From positions 1 to 64,000 of the forward strand of contig CAZQNQ010000005.1 of NCBI GenBank assembly GCA_964594985.1: a DNA stretch of 64,000 nt, given 5' to 3'. Below the pieces are notes generated by a model. That model was not told the origin of the DNA, searched no databases, and saw nothing but the letters and a program-made list of their open reading frames with translations. This document shows positions 43,498 to 51,584 of this stretch, one piece after another. Position 1 is the stretch's first letter, and each line of letters starts with the position of its first letter. The translations under genes and the position numbers were made by a program. This DNA is from JADLHS01 sp964594985 (GTDB lineage: Bacteria; Verrucomicrobiota; Verrucomicrobiia; Limisphaerales; JADLHS01).

Positions 43498-44478
43498 TCA
43501 GGGGCGGTTGGCACGGACGCGATAGAACGCGGCGGCCGGCGCTGGGTTGGAATCAGTCAACGTGAGGATGCTGCCATTGCCAGGAGTCGTGATCATGGCA
43601 GCATTCCACGTCGTGAAATTGGTCGTGCCTTCCAACGTGTAGAACCAGTTGGTGCGGCTGGTGAATTGCACCTGCCAATTTGCGCCAACGAAAGCACCAA
43701 CAAAATTTTGCACGGGCGGTTCGGGAACGGTGACGCGGAAATTGTCCACCGTGCCGTGGGCGAGAATCGAGCCGGCGGGCGGCGGCTGGATGGCATCGCT
43801 GTAACTGCTGATGGAAAGCGTGGTGACGCGAAAGTCAAAATTCGCGGGCACGACAATATTCTGCATCTGACCGTATTGGGCGGCGTTATTGCTGATGACG
43901 GTGGTCAGTGTGCGCGTGACAGCGATGTAATTCATGCTCACCTGAAACGTCTCGCCCGGCGTCAGGTCGAGGAGGTTGCTGTTGTTGTAGAGCCACGCGT
44001 TGTTCGTGGAAACAATCACCTGTCCGAGCGTTGGCAGGAAGGAATCGAACGCGGGGAAAAAATTGAACTCGACGAGATTCTTCGGGCCGTACGTTGCGTT
44101 GATGCCCGCGCCACGGAAGAAATTGGTCTTCGTCGCCTGATCAAGATTCAGGAAACCGATGGCAATCTCGAACGTGCTGAGTTTGCCGGGCGTCGTGCCG
44201 ATAGCGTAATCTTCCAGCGTGATGTCGAAACCAAGGCTGAAATCGTCGTCGCGGGCGAGGATCGTGCCGAGCGGGCGATGGAAATAGCTGTTCGTCTTGG
44301 AAGAGTCCCACGTGACGCGGAGGTTTTGATTCGTGCTGTCCCAGGTAAACAGGTTGGTGTGGCCGTGGATTTGCCAGCCAGTCGCGACGGGACTGGTGGA
44401 GAAATCCTCGGTGAATGTGACGGCGGCAGAGAGGGCGGCAGTTTGGAACAAAAGAATGGCAGCGGAAACATCCAACAT
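43498..44478 (-). CDS. Secreted protein of the B12 operon whose start lies in a repeat
   Basis: 326 residues from the ATG at 44478. The signal peptide MLDVSAAILLFQTAALSAA is partly encoded by the palindromic repeat 44466-44562, which supplies the start codon. The mature part is a predicted concanavalin-like beta sandwich (VTFTEDFSTSPVATGWQIHG; DDDFSLGFDITLEDYAIGT). The C-terminal ~70 residues (NWQVQFTSRTNWFYTLEGTT; AAAFYRVRANRP) form a module I associate with exported Verrucomicrobia proteins. An alternative start further upstream would translate the whole repeat. The gap to the BtuF-like gene is one base. Confidence 0.65.
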   Translation of the reverse strand: MLDVSAAILLFQTAALSAAVTFTEDFSTSPVATGWQIHGHTNLFTWDSTNQNLRVTWDSSKTNSYFHRPLGTILARDDDFSLGFDITLEDYAIGTTPGKLSTFEIAIGFLNLDQATKTNFFRGAGINATYGPKNLVEFNFFPAFDSFLPTLGQVIVSTNNAWLYNNSNLLDLTPGETFQVSMNYIAVTRTLTTVISNNAAQYGQMQNIVVPANFDFRVTTLSISSYSDAIQPPPAGSILAHGTVDNFRVTVPEPPVQNFVGAFVGANWQVQFTSRTNWFYTLEGTTNFTTWNAAMITTPGNGSILTLTDSNPAPAAAFYRVRANRP

Positions 44479-44562
44479 CCAACATCCAACGCTCAACCTC
44501 CAAAGCCATCGCGAACCGCCGTTGAATGTTGGGCGTTGAGCGTTGGATGTTGAATGTTTTGG
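44466..44562. repeat. CCAACATCCAAC palindromic repeat providing a start codon
   Basis: The arms aacatccaacatccaacatc and gcgttggatgttgaatgttt are inverted around ccatcgcgaaccgcc. It is the same family as 50503-50593. Within the operon it lies between the CWC/DUF5522 gene and the secreted-protein gene and contains the latter's probable ATG. Confidence 0.85.
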
Positions 44563-44567
44563 TAACT

Positions 44568-44957
44568 TCACGCGGTGGCTGGCTGTGGTTGATATGGGCA
44601 ATGGCGGCAGTCGTTGCCGCAGCAATAGCCGCGACGCTGATGATATGTCGCGGTGAAAACCATCAAGCCATTGTCGAAGTAAAAGTCGCCGGGCCGGATC
44701 TTCGGCCCGGCGACCCCACGCTCCCTGGCACGATGAAATTCCATGACGCACTGGCGGCAGATGCAGGCTTTGTTGCGTTGTTCCGCCGGCACGCGGGCGA
44801 TGAGTTCGTCAGGGATGCGAACGGTCGTACACCAGCACGGACCTTTGTAGGCGGCCGCGGTGCAGAGCTGGCAATCGTTCCGCCCGCCGCACAACGGACA
44901 ACGCCCGGGCGCGTGGTCCGTCGGCGGACAGGCGGAATTATGGCAGTCGTGAGCCAC
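44568..44957 (-). CDS. Cysteine-rich CWC + DUF5522 protein
   Basis: 129 residues, GTG start at 44957. The N-terminal part is a cysteine-rich CWC domain (GRCPLCGGRNDCQLC, GPCWCTTVRIPDELIARV, ACICRQC). The C-terminal part matches DUF5522 (GDFYFDNGLMVFTATYHQRR, then GYCCGNDCRHCPYQP). Sixteen cysteines in all imply two or more metal sites. Both domains are known only by pattern; their function is unknown. It starts five bases after the PEP-CTERM gene's stop, so it is in the riboswitch operon. Confidence 0.8.
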   Translation of the reverse strand: MAHDCHNSACPPTDHAPGRCPLCGGRNDCQLCTAAAYKGPCWCTTVRIPDELIARVPAEQRNKACICRQCVMEFHRARERGVAGPKIRPGDFYFDNGLMVFTATYHQRRGYCCGNDCRHCPYQPQPATA

Positions 44958-44962
44958 GGAAA

Positions 44963-45784
44963 TCAGGCGCGGTTGCGGCGTGCGACGAGGAGTGCGCCCA
45001 GACCGAGGAACACGAGTGAAAGCGTGGTCGGCTCGGGCACGGCGACGAGCGCGTCAATTTCGGATTTGCCGCTCAACACCTCGATGCGCACGTAACTGAT
45101 GCTGCCGAGCGCGACGCTGTTGCCCAGGCCATCCTGCGCCCAGGAGATGTCGTAACCCGCCCCGCCGCCGGAGCCGGCATAGAGCGCGCGGATCCCAACG
45201 AGATCAAGTCCCGCGAACGAGCCGCCCGTCAAAGCGGGATTCATCGGCAACCGGAAATCGCCCGCGGTGTCCGACGGGAAATAGGTGTCCACGGTCGGTG
45301 CGAGCAACGGATTCAGCGTGAAGAAATTCACGTTGTCGGCGCTGACGGAAACGCGGGTGACGCCGGGGTTGTTGGCGAAGAGCGAACCGTCCGTGGCGGG
45401 CGCGCCGATGTAGTTCCAGTTCTCATCCGTGCTGTTCGTGATGATGAAGCCGGTGTTGCCAAAGATGCTGAAATCCAGACCGAAGGCGTGCGCGGTGTTG
45501 AGAATTGGCTGGCTGAACGACAGCGTGATCGAGCCGCCCGCCCCGACGGAAACCAGATGGGCCGAATCGTAGGGTGGATTGAAGGGATCAGCGTCCTGAT
45601 AGCCGATGAAGGCAGCAGGTGCGCCGAGCGCGCGGGTCGGGTCTTGATAGCTGGCGCTGGTCCCGCTGCCGGCATTGTAGGAGTTGACCGCCGTGGCGAA
45701 CTGGGCCGAGCCGGTTTGAGCCAGGGACAAAGCGCTGGCGAGGGCCAACGCCGGAACGAACGTGGTGACGAATGATTTCTGCAT
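44963..45784 (-). CDS. PEP-CTERM surface protein, first gene after the cobalamin riboswitch
   Basis: 273 residues from the ATG at 45784. The signal peptide is MQKSFVTTFVPALALASALS. The body is a beta-rich domain with LGAPAAFIGYQDADPFNPPY and ISLSFSQPILN-type strands, and residues AGYDISWAQDGLGNSVALGS near the end. The sorting tail is VPEPTTLSLV, a hydrophobic helix and RRNRA. The LGAP and FGLDFSIFGN features recall cell-surface domains seen in B12-linked loci, but that is from memory. It is the first gene downstream of the riboswitch, 366 nt away. Confidence 0.85.
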   Translation of the reverse strand: MQKSFVTTFVPALALASALSLAQTGSAQFATAVNSYNAGSGTSASYQDPTRALGAPAAFIGYQDADPFNPPYDSAHLVSVGAGGSITLSFSQPILNTAHAFGLDFSIFGNTGFIITNSTDENWNYIGAPATDGSLFANNPGVTRVSVSADNVNFFTLNPLLAPTVDTYFPSDTAGDFRLPMNPALTGGSFAGLDLVGIRALYAGSGGGAGYDISWAQDGLGNSVALGSISYVRIEVLSGKSEIDALVAVPEPTTLSLVFLGLGALLVARRNRA

Positions 45785-46036
45785 GAGCTGATCTTTCTTT
45801 CTGAGTTCCATCGGTGAAGACGGAACGGGTTAGGTTTCAGAGAGACCAGCGCGGAAAAGGAAGTGCGAAGTGTGAAGTTGGAGATGTGAAGTCGAGCCAC
45901 TGCGGATTTCGACCTTCTCACCTCGTCCCCAAGCTAAAACGCCTTCATCTTCCGCAAAACGAAAATGAAGGCATAAACGAGTCCCGCCAAAAACAGATTG
46001 GCGGGCTGGCCTCATCCTTCTCTTTGCGGAGAAGTT

Positions 46037-46138
46037 GGGGCGGTTGGTTGATGGTTTTTAGTTGATGGTTGATAGAAAAGCCGCGTAGCGGTCTCCGAAC
46101 TATCAACAATCAACCATCCACTATCAACTAACAGTCCC
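46037..46138. repeat. TTGATGGTTGATAG palindromic repeat in the riboswitch leader
   Basis: The arms tttttagttgatggttgat and atcaaccatccactatcaact are inverted around gccgcgtagcggtctccg. It lies between the cobalamin riboswitch and the first gene of its operon, so its hairpin would be part of the leader mRNA. Confidence 0.85.
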
Positions 46139-46149
46139 CGGACGAGTGC

Positions 46150-46335
46150 CATCAAATTGATATCCTGACTCCGGACTTCAAACCTCACTCCCGCCTTCCC
46201 GCCTGTCCCGCACCTGCGTGACCAACAGTGGCTCATGGGAGTTCGTAATCCGATACAGTGGCGCAACCGTCGCTGAGTCTCACAGCGTTCCCGGCATTTG
46301 ATGACAACACTGACGGGCTTGCGGCCCGTATCTTT
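46150..46335 (-). promoter_or_regulatory. Cobalamin (AdoCbl) riboswitch
   Basis: Read on the minus strand, the conserved blocks come in order: GGGAACGCTGTGAGACTC with CGGTTGCGCCACTGTATCGG (the B12-element GGTGxxAAxxC... and CCCGCxACTGTA blocks), GAGCCACTGT, GGGAAGGCGGGAG, and GAAGTC then GGAGTCAGGATATC (the 3' AGTCAGGA-AC box). Spacing and order match the B12-element. It precedes a minus-strand operon that contains a BtuF-like gene. Coordinates of the edges are approximate. Confidence 0.87.
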
Positions 46336-46462
46336 CAAAGAGCGGCACGGTTGTAATTCCCGGCGGGCGAATTGCCAAGCAGAAATTCTGCAAGCCGACT
46401 CCGGACTCCGAGAAACTCCCGGCGGGCCAGCGAAAAACGGCAAAAGAATTTTCCGGCCGGAA

Positions 46463-46951
46463 TCAAACCACTTCCAGTTCGTCCACCGTCAGGCGAACGG
46501 CCGCAGCCTGATTGATGAAATCAAGGCGCAGGATGACCGTGGTGTGGCCCTGACGGTACTCGACCAGGCCTTCGACGCCTTGCAACGGACCGGAACGGAT
46601 GCGGACGCGGGTGCCCGATTTGATGGCCGGAGCGAGCCGGACTTCGAGGCCGGATTCCAACGCCCGAAGAATCTCGTAAAGTTGCCGGGTAAAGGTGGCT
46701 TGATCGAAAACTTCAAGCAGGTTGGCGACGTGATCGTTCTGGCGGACGGTGGTAATCTCCGCCGCCCGAAGCTGGAGAAAGACGTAGCCGGGAAAGAGCG
46801 GCTTCTGGAAAACGACGGATTTGCGGCGGTATTTATGAGCGGAGGTGTAGCACGGGAGCGTGGCGGCGATGGCTTGTCGCTCGCAAAACTCCATGAGTTT
46901 TTTTTCCCGGCGTGGCTTGGTATGGGCCACGAACCAAAGCAGTTCTGACAC
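46463..46951 (-). CDS. NusG-paralogue (RfaH/UpxY-like) transcription antiterminator
   Basis: 162 residues, GTG start. The N-terminal NGN domain is LLWFVAHTKPRREKKLMEFC, then YRRKSVVFQKPLFPGYVFLQ. The C-terminal KOW domain is IKSGTRVRIRSGPLQGVEGL. Its divergence from housekeeping NusG and the presence of a polysaccharide locus in the same window suggest a specialised antiterminator for long surface-glycan operons, but the two are 12 kb apart. It is divergent from the PpiD-like gene. Confidence 0.85.
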   Translation of the reverse strand: MSELLWFVAHTKPRREKKLMEFCERQAIAATLPCYTSAHKYRRKSVVFQKPLFPGYVFLQLRAAEITTVRQNDHVANLLEVFDQATFTRQLYEILRALESGLEVRLAPAIKSGTRVRIRSGPLQGVEGLVEYRQGHTTVILRLDFINQAAAVRLTVDELEVV

Positions 46952-47084
46952 GAGGCGAAGTTTTGACAGCGGCGGCGGGAAGTCAATCCGAAGCTGAGCA
47001 TCGGTGGAGCCAACCGTTTTTTGCGTTTGACCGGGTCAGGCAAAGCCGGGTAGCGTTTGCGCCCTTGTTTAAGCCAAAATTTTT

Positions 47085-48752
47085 ATGATTGGAACGATTC
47101 GGAAGCATTCGAAGATCATGTGGTGGGTCGTCATCGTGGTCATCATCCTCGCGTTCGTTGTTTGGGACACGCGCAGGGGCGATGGTCAGGGCGGCAGCGG
47201 CAATTACGGCACAATGAACGGCCAGGTCATCACGCCCTCCCGGTTCGATGATGCGCGCCGCGAAGTGCTGATTTATCACTTCTTTGCGGCCGGCTCGTTC
47301 CCGGGCAAAGGGCGCACGATTCCCAACTTCGATGTCGAGCGAGAGACCTACAATCGCCTCCTGATCATCCAGAAAGCCGCGGAAATGGGCATCCGCATCA
47401 GCGATGACGTGGCCGCCCGGGCCGCCAGCGAACGGTTGCGCCTGATCAACCGGGGCGAACCCGTGCCCCTGGCCGCGTTTGAAACGCAGGTTCTCGCGCA
47501 GGAACGCCTGACTTTGGCCGATTTTGAACGCTTCGTCCGGAATGACATCGCTGTTCAGCAGCTCATTTCCACCATCGGCGGGAGCGGCCAACTGGTGCCG
47601 CTGCCGGAGATCGAGGCCCTGTACCGCCGGGATCATCAGGAAGTCTCCGCGCAGGTGGCGTTCTTTCACGCCTCCAACAATCTGGCCTCCATCATCGTGA
47701 CCGCCACGAACGTCGCCGAGTTTTACACCAATCAGCAGGCGCGTTACCGCCTGCCGGAACGGTTGCAACTGAGCGTGGTCCGTTTCCCGATCTCCAATTA
47801 CCTCGCGCAGGCCGGCCAGGAATTCACCAACCTCACCGAAATGGTGGAGAGCAACATGCTCGAGCTGGGCACCAACTACGCCCAGTTTGGCGCGACCCCG
47901 GAAGCCGCGATGGAAAAGGTGCGCGAAGAACTGCTCAAACGCGCCGCCCTCAACCTCGCCGGCACGGCCGCCAAGGATTTCGACAATCAACTGTATGACG
48001 CGGCCAACAAAGCCCCGTTCACGCCGGAAACCTTCGTCCTGATCGCCACGCAGGCAAAATTGTCGCCCGAAGTGACCCTGCCGTTCTCCCGCAATGAAGC
48101 CCCGGCCGGCCTGGATGTCACCGCCGATTTCGTCCGGCGTGCCTACAATCTCACCCCGGATGAACCGCTGACCGAACCGCTGCTCGGCGAAAATCACATC
48201 TACGTGATCGCCTTCAACAAACGCCTGCCCAGCGAGCAACCCAGTTTTGATTCGATCCGCGAGAAGGTGACATCGGATTACCGCTTCATCGAAGCGGCGA
48301 TGAAGGCGCAGAAGCAGGCGATGGATTTCCACGCCGTCGCCACCAACGGTCTGGCGGCGGGCAAAAGCTTCGCCGAGCTCTGCGAGCCGCTCGGGGTCGC
48401 GCCCGTCAGCGTGACGCCGTTCTCCTTGAGCACCCGCGAGGTCGCGGAAGTGGAAAACCAGTTGGATCTTTCCTATCTCAAGCGCGTGGCATTTGAAACC
48501 GCGCCCGGCCAGGTCGGCCCGGTGCTGCCCAGCAACGACGGCGCGGCGGTGGTTTACGTGCAGGCCAAGCTCCCCATTGATGAAGCCAAGATGCACGCGA
48601 GCCTGCCTGAATTCACCCGCAACGTGCATCAGGTGCGTCGCAGCGAGGTTTTCAACGTGTGGTTCCAGCGCGAGGCCGAACAAGCCTTCCGCACGTTGCC
48701 GTATTTCCAACAGAAGCAGGCGCAGATGCAGCAAGGCACGCCGGGCAACTAA
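47085..48752 (+). CDS. PpiD/SurA-like membrane-anchored periplasmic chaperone
   Basis: 555 residues. The N-terminal anchor is HSKIMWWVVIVVIILAFVVW, and the SurA_N-like helical domain follows (PNFDVERETYNRLLIIQKAA; ISDDVAARAASERLRLI). The middle has coiled helices, and the C-terminal parvulin-like region (residues ~340-450, FAELCEPLGVAPVSVTPFSL) is divergent, without a clear catalytic motif. It likely assists folding of outer-membrane or secreted proteins. It stands directly upstream of a pseudouridine synthase gene. Confidence 0.75.
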   Translation: MIGTIRKHSKIMWWVVIVVIILAFVVWDTRRGDGQGGSGNYGTMNGQVITPSRFDDARREVLIYHFFAAGSFPGKGRTIPNFDVERETYNRLLIIQKAAEMGIRISDDVAARAASERLRLINRGEPVPLAAFETQVLAQERLTLADFERFVRNDIAVQQLISTIGGSGQLVPLPEIEALYRRDHQEVSAQVAFFHASNNLASIIVTATNVAEFYTNQQARYRLPERLQLSVVRFPISNYLAQAGQEFTNLTEMVESNMLELGTNYAQFGATPEAAMEKVREELLKRAALNLAGTAAKDFDNQLYDAANKAPFTPETFVLIATQAKLSPEVTLPFSRNEAPAGLDVTADFVRRAYNLTPDEPLTEPLLGENHIYVIAFNKRLPSEQPSFDSIREKVTSDYRFIEAAMKAQKQAMDFHAVATNGLAAGKSFAELCEPLGVAPVSVTPFSLSTREVAEVENQLDLSYLKRVAFETAPGQVGPVLPSNDGAAVVYVQAKLPIDEAKMHASLPEFTRNVHQVRRSEVFNVWFQREAEQAFRTLPYFQQKQAQMQQGTPGN

Positions 48753-48791
48753 AACCGGGCCCGCGCCCGCGCCGGTTGGCAACCCTTGGTT

Positions 48792-49598
48792 ATGGACGTC
48801 ATCAAACTCTCGGCCCCGGCCACCAAGGAATTCTGGGAAATCCCCGTCCGGTTCGAGGACGATCACCTGCTCGCCCTCGACAAACCCTCGGGCTTGTTGA
48901 CCTCGCCGGATCGTTACGACGCCGAGCGCCCCAACCTGATGCGGCTGTTGCACGAGGGCATCGCCGCCCAGAAACCTTGGGCCACCAAACGGAATCTCAC
49001 CTATCTCAGCAACGCGCACCGGCTGGATTTTGAGACCAGCGGCGTCCTCCTGCTCGCCAAAAGCAAACCCGCGCTCGTGGCGCTGGCCAACCTGTTCGGC
49101 ACCGACACGCCCGCCAAAACCTACTTCGCCCTCATCGCCGGCCTGCCGTCCTCGGATCGGTTTGAGATGAATGCCAAAATCGCCCCGAATGTCGTCAGCC
49201 TGGGCCTGATGCGGATTGATCCCGTGAACGGGAAGAAAGCCAAAAGTGTTTTCGCCGTGGCGGAAAAATTCTCCGGCTACACCGCCTTGACCTGTCACCC
49301 GCTCACCGAGCGGACGCATCAGCTCCGCATCCATCTCAAACACGCGGGTTTCCCGATCATCGGCGACAAACTCTACGGTGGAAAACCCCTGTGGCTGTCG
49401 CGCCTGAAGAAGGATTACCGGCTCAAGCACGGTCGCGAGGAACGCCCCCTCATCGCCCGCGTCGCCCTGCATGCGCAGGAACTGACCTTGCCGCATCCCA
49501 TCACCAACGAACCCGTGACGATCACGGCGGAACTACCGAAAGACCTGCGCGTGGCGCTGCGCTACCTGCGGGAATTTCGGGGCGGGGCGCTCCCATAA
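48792..49598 (+). CDS. RluA-family pseudouridine synthase
   Basis: Converts uridine to pseudouridine in rRNA or tRNA. The ATG at 48792 is preferred to the TTG six bases earlier. The active-site motif is AHRLDFETSGVLLLAKSKPA with the catalytic Asp. DDHLLALDKPSGLLTSPDR lies near the N-terminus, and LTERTHQLRIHLKHAGFPII with GDKLYGG follows. There is no S4 domain, so it is nearer RluA/TruC than RluD. Which position it modifies cannot be told from the sequence. Confidence 0.92.
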   Translation: MDVIKLSAPATKEFWEIPVRFEDDHLLALDKPSGLLTSPDRYDAERPNLMRLLHEGIAAQKPWATKRNLTYLSNAHRLDFETSGVLLLAKSKPALVALANLFGTDTPAKTYFALIAGLPSSDRFEMNAKIAPNVVSLGLMRIDPVNGKKAKSVFAVAEKFSGYTALTCHPLTERTHQLRIHLKHAGFPIIGDKLYGGKPLWLSRLKKDYRLKHGREERPLIARVALHAQELTLPHPITNEPVTITAELPKDLRVALRYLREFRGGALP

Positions 49599-49622
49599 AC
49601 CAAACCCCGCGACCGCAAGAAC

Positions 49623-50201
49623 ATGAATCGTCATCCAAATCTGCTGGCGGTCATCGCAGCTTTGCTGGCCACGCTTCTGTTCACAAACGGCTGCATGATG
49701 ACGCAGGGACTTTGGACGGATCGAAAATACCACCCCGCCGCGAATCCCGGCCTGTATCTGGCCGCTTCTCCCGACCGTCCGCTGATCCTTGTCGGTTATC
49801 GGGAACAATTTGATAAGACCAAGCACATCCGCAGACGCTCGTTCTGGATTGATCTCACCGAGCTGTATGAGCCGTTTGCCAAAAAGACGTTTGTAAATCC
49901 GGCTGATTATCCGGGGTTGATCCCCATACCACTAATCGGGGTCACGCAGGGAACAAACACGATTCCACCGGTCGGCTATGTGGCGGCGGAAACCGTCAGC
50001 AAACCTGGGTTTGACCTGTGGAAAGACGGCCAATTACTCGGCCGTTTCCAGCTTCCCTCCTACGAAGGCGACGCCCCCGTCACGACGGAAACCGTGGTCA
50101 AAACCCCCGCGATGCTGCTGTTGGATGGGGCCATCATTGTCCTGGGGGCTGCGGCGATCGTGGCGATTTGTTATCTGGTATTAACGGAAAACTCTGAATA
50201 G
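49623..50201 (+). CDS. Putative lipoprotein with C-terminal membrane helix
   Basis: 192 residues. The N-terminal leader PNLLAVIAALLATLLFTNGC may be a lipoprotein signal, though the lipobox (TNGC) is weak. A soluble region (GLYLAASPDRPLILVGYREQ) and a second hydrophobic segment near the end (LLLDGAIIVLGAAAIVAICY) follow. No family is recognised. It follows the pseudouridine synthase gene by 24 bp and may be cotranscribed with it. Confidence 0.65.
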   Translation: MNRHPNLLAVIAALLATLLFTNGCMMTQGLWTDRKYHPAANPGLYLAASPDRPLILVGYREQFDKTKHIRRRSFWIDLTELYEPFAKKTFVNPADYPGLIPIPLIGVTQGTNTIPPVGYVAAETVSKPGFDLWKDGQLLGRFQLPSYEGDAPVTTETVVKTPAMLLLDGAIIVLGAAAIVAICYLVLTENSE

Positions 50202-50207
50202 ACGCCG

Positions 50208-50371
50208 GTGCTTAGAGCCGGTTTGAAAACCTGGAACTGGCGGCAGGGATGCCGCCCGAACCCGCCGGCAGGATGCCTGCGTTACGGCGTAGCGCGGGCA
50301 TCCTGCCCGCGGGTGCCCGGAGCATCCTTGCTCCGGGTTTCCGGCGCGGAGTTTTCAAACCGGCTCTTAGA
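50208..50371. repeat. Large palindromic repeat (reference copy of the TolC insert)
   Basis: The outer arms cttagagccggtttgaaaac and gttttcaaaccggctcttag are inverse at 18 of 20 positions. Inside are nested short hairpins (gcatcctgcccgcgggtgcc; ccggagcatccttgctccgg). Its reverse complement matches the element translated within the TolC-like protein. Confidence 0.85.
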
Positions 50372-50454
50372 AAGTTCCGGCGGCCAAAAAACCGCCGCCG
50401 GATTGCTCCAGCGACGGTGGTGACTTCCCCATCGGATTATATCGGTAGAATGTT

Positions 50455-50660
50455 CGCCAACCCCTCACCCGGCCTGCGGCCCCCCTCCCCATGAACCCTT
50501 GGGAACATCCAACACCCAACACCCAACCTCGAACCTCCAAGGAGCGCCGCTTGGTCAGGCATTGGGTGTTGAGTGTTGGATGTTGGGTGTTTTCCGTCGG
50601 TTCAGGGGGCAAAGCGTGAAATCCCATTGGGGAGAGGGCCGGGGTGAGGGGCTTCGGCCG
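50455..50660. repeat. CCAACACCCAAC element nested in a CCTCACCC element
   Basis: The outer halves are cccctcacccggcctgcggc and gggccggggtgaggggctt. Between them sits a complete second palindrome (50503-50593: aacatccaacacccaacacc / gggtgttgagtgttggatgt). This shows insertion of one repeat into another. The region 50202-50688 has no gene. Confidence 0.85.
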
Positions 50661-50688
50661 TTCAACCAGTGTTCACAAGTAGATGGTA

Positions 50689-51306
50689 TTACTTCTGCGG
50701 CGCAGCGCCTGCGATGCTCAAGGTGAGTTCAATATCGTTGGCAACTTTGTCCTCGGCCTGGCCAGGCTTGATGTTGTAGTCCGCGCGCTTGACCGAGAAC
50801 GTCGAACGGATCACGAGCAGATCGCCCTTGGCCTGACCACCGGTGCGGTCGCTGAGTTTGCCCTTGAGATAGGTGAGCTTGACCGGCACGGACAATTCCT
50901 TCTCCACGCCCTTGAGCGAGAACGTGCCCACGGCGGTCGCGGTCGTCACCGTGCCTTCGGTCTTCGCGTTCTTGAGTTCCTTCACCTCGAAGGAAATCTC
51001 CGGATACTTCGCCACATCGAGCCAGCCATCGCTGTGCATGTGTTCCTGCATCATGCTGTTGCCAACCGTCAACGATTTGCTCGCGACGACGATCTTGCCC
51101 TTGGTGGCGGCGGGTTTGTCGGCATCGAATTCCACCGTGCCGCTGACGCCGTTGGCGCTGCCGTTGATGGCTTCGAGCGGCGCATCGAGTTTGAACACGG
51201 CGTTATTGACGCCCTTCGGGTCTTTGAAGTCGAAGGATTGGGGTGCGGCGGAGGCGACGAGCACGACACCACCAGCGACGAGAAGGGTAACCAGGCTTTT
51301 TTTCAT
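50689..51306 (-). CDS. YceI-family periplasmic protein
   Basis: 205 residues from the ATG at 51306, with signal peptide MKKSLVTLLVAGGVVLVASA. The lipocalin-like beta-barrel motifs are QSFDFKDPKGVNNAVFKLDA, MMQEHMHSDGWLDVAKYPEI and FEVKEL, then FSLKGVEKELSVPVKLTYLK and SFSVKRADYNIK-type strands. YceI proteins bind polyisoprenoids or lipids, and many appear in oxidative- or acid-stress regulons. It ends an operon with wrbA-like and pirin genes under a divergent LysR gene. Confidence 0.9.
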   Translation of the reverse strand: MKKSLVTLLVAGGVVLVASAAPQSFDFKDPKGVNNAVFKLDAPLEAINGSANGVSGTVEFDADKPAATKGKIVVASKSLTVGNSMMQEHMHSDGWLDVAKYPEISFEVKELKNAKTEGTVTTATAVGTFSLKGVEKELSVPVKLTYLKGKLSDRTGGQAKGDLLVIRSTFSVKRADYNIKPGQAEDKVANDIELTLSIAGAAPQK

Positions 51307-51310
51307 ACGA

Positions 51311-51583
51311 TTAACTGTGTTGAGTTTGTTGTTGTTTGTTTGGTTTACGAATAAAGAACGAACCGCCGAGCAATGCGCCGGCGACCGCCAGGCCGCCGCC
51401 GAGAAAATCCACGCCCGGCAAAAACTGGTCCTGCCACTCGACCTGTTCGATCTCGGTGACCGGATCAACCGTCTTCACCTGAACGCGATTCTTGGTGAAC
51501 TTCGTGTTCGCCCCTTTCGCCAGCCACAGACCGAGCGTGGCGACGGCGAGGACGACCGCCAGTATTTGCAAGGCGCGTTTCAT
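51311..51583 (-). CDS. Small membrane protein
   Basis: 90 residues from the ATG at 51583. The N-terminal helix is ALQILAVVLAVATLGLWLAK. The middle (NRVQVKTVDPVTEIEQVEWQ) is soluble, and a Gly/Ala-rich hydrophobic segment (FLGGGLAVAGALLGGSFFI) lies at the end. No family is recognised. It starts one base after the flavodoxin-like gene's stop and ends four bases before the YceI start, so it is a member of the operon. Confidence 0.7.
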   Translation of the reverse strand: MKRALQILAVVLAVATLGLWLAKGANTKFTKNRVQVKTVDPVTEIEQVEWQDQFLPGVDFLGGGLAVAGALLGGSFFIRKPNKQQQTQHS

Positions 51584-51584
51584 A

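Larger units (their letters stand above)
45785..46462. other. Leader and intergenic region around the riboswitch
   Basis: No gene is seen. Besides the riboswitch and the repeat at 46037-46138, it has a partial CTCATCC-TTCTC repeat near 46010-46035. A short inverted pair (aattcccggcgggcgaattg region) lies near 46356-46375, upstream of the riboswitch, where the operon promoter should lie. Confidence 0.5.

Noticed and set aside
46983..49496. Long minus-strand frame of 837 codons
   Set aside because: It is antisense to the PpiD-like and pseudouridine synthase genes, both with clear motifs. Its own translation is low-complexity Arg/His/Gly-rich, as expected for a GC-rich shadow.
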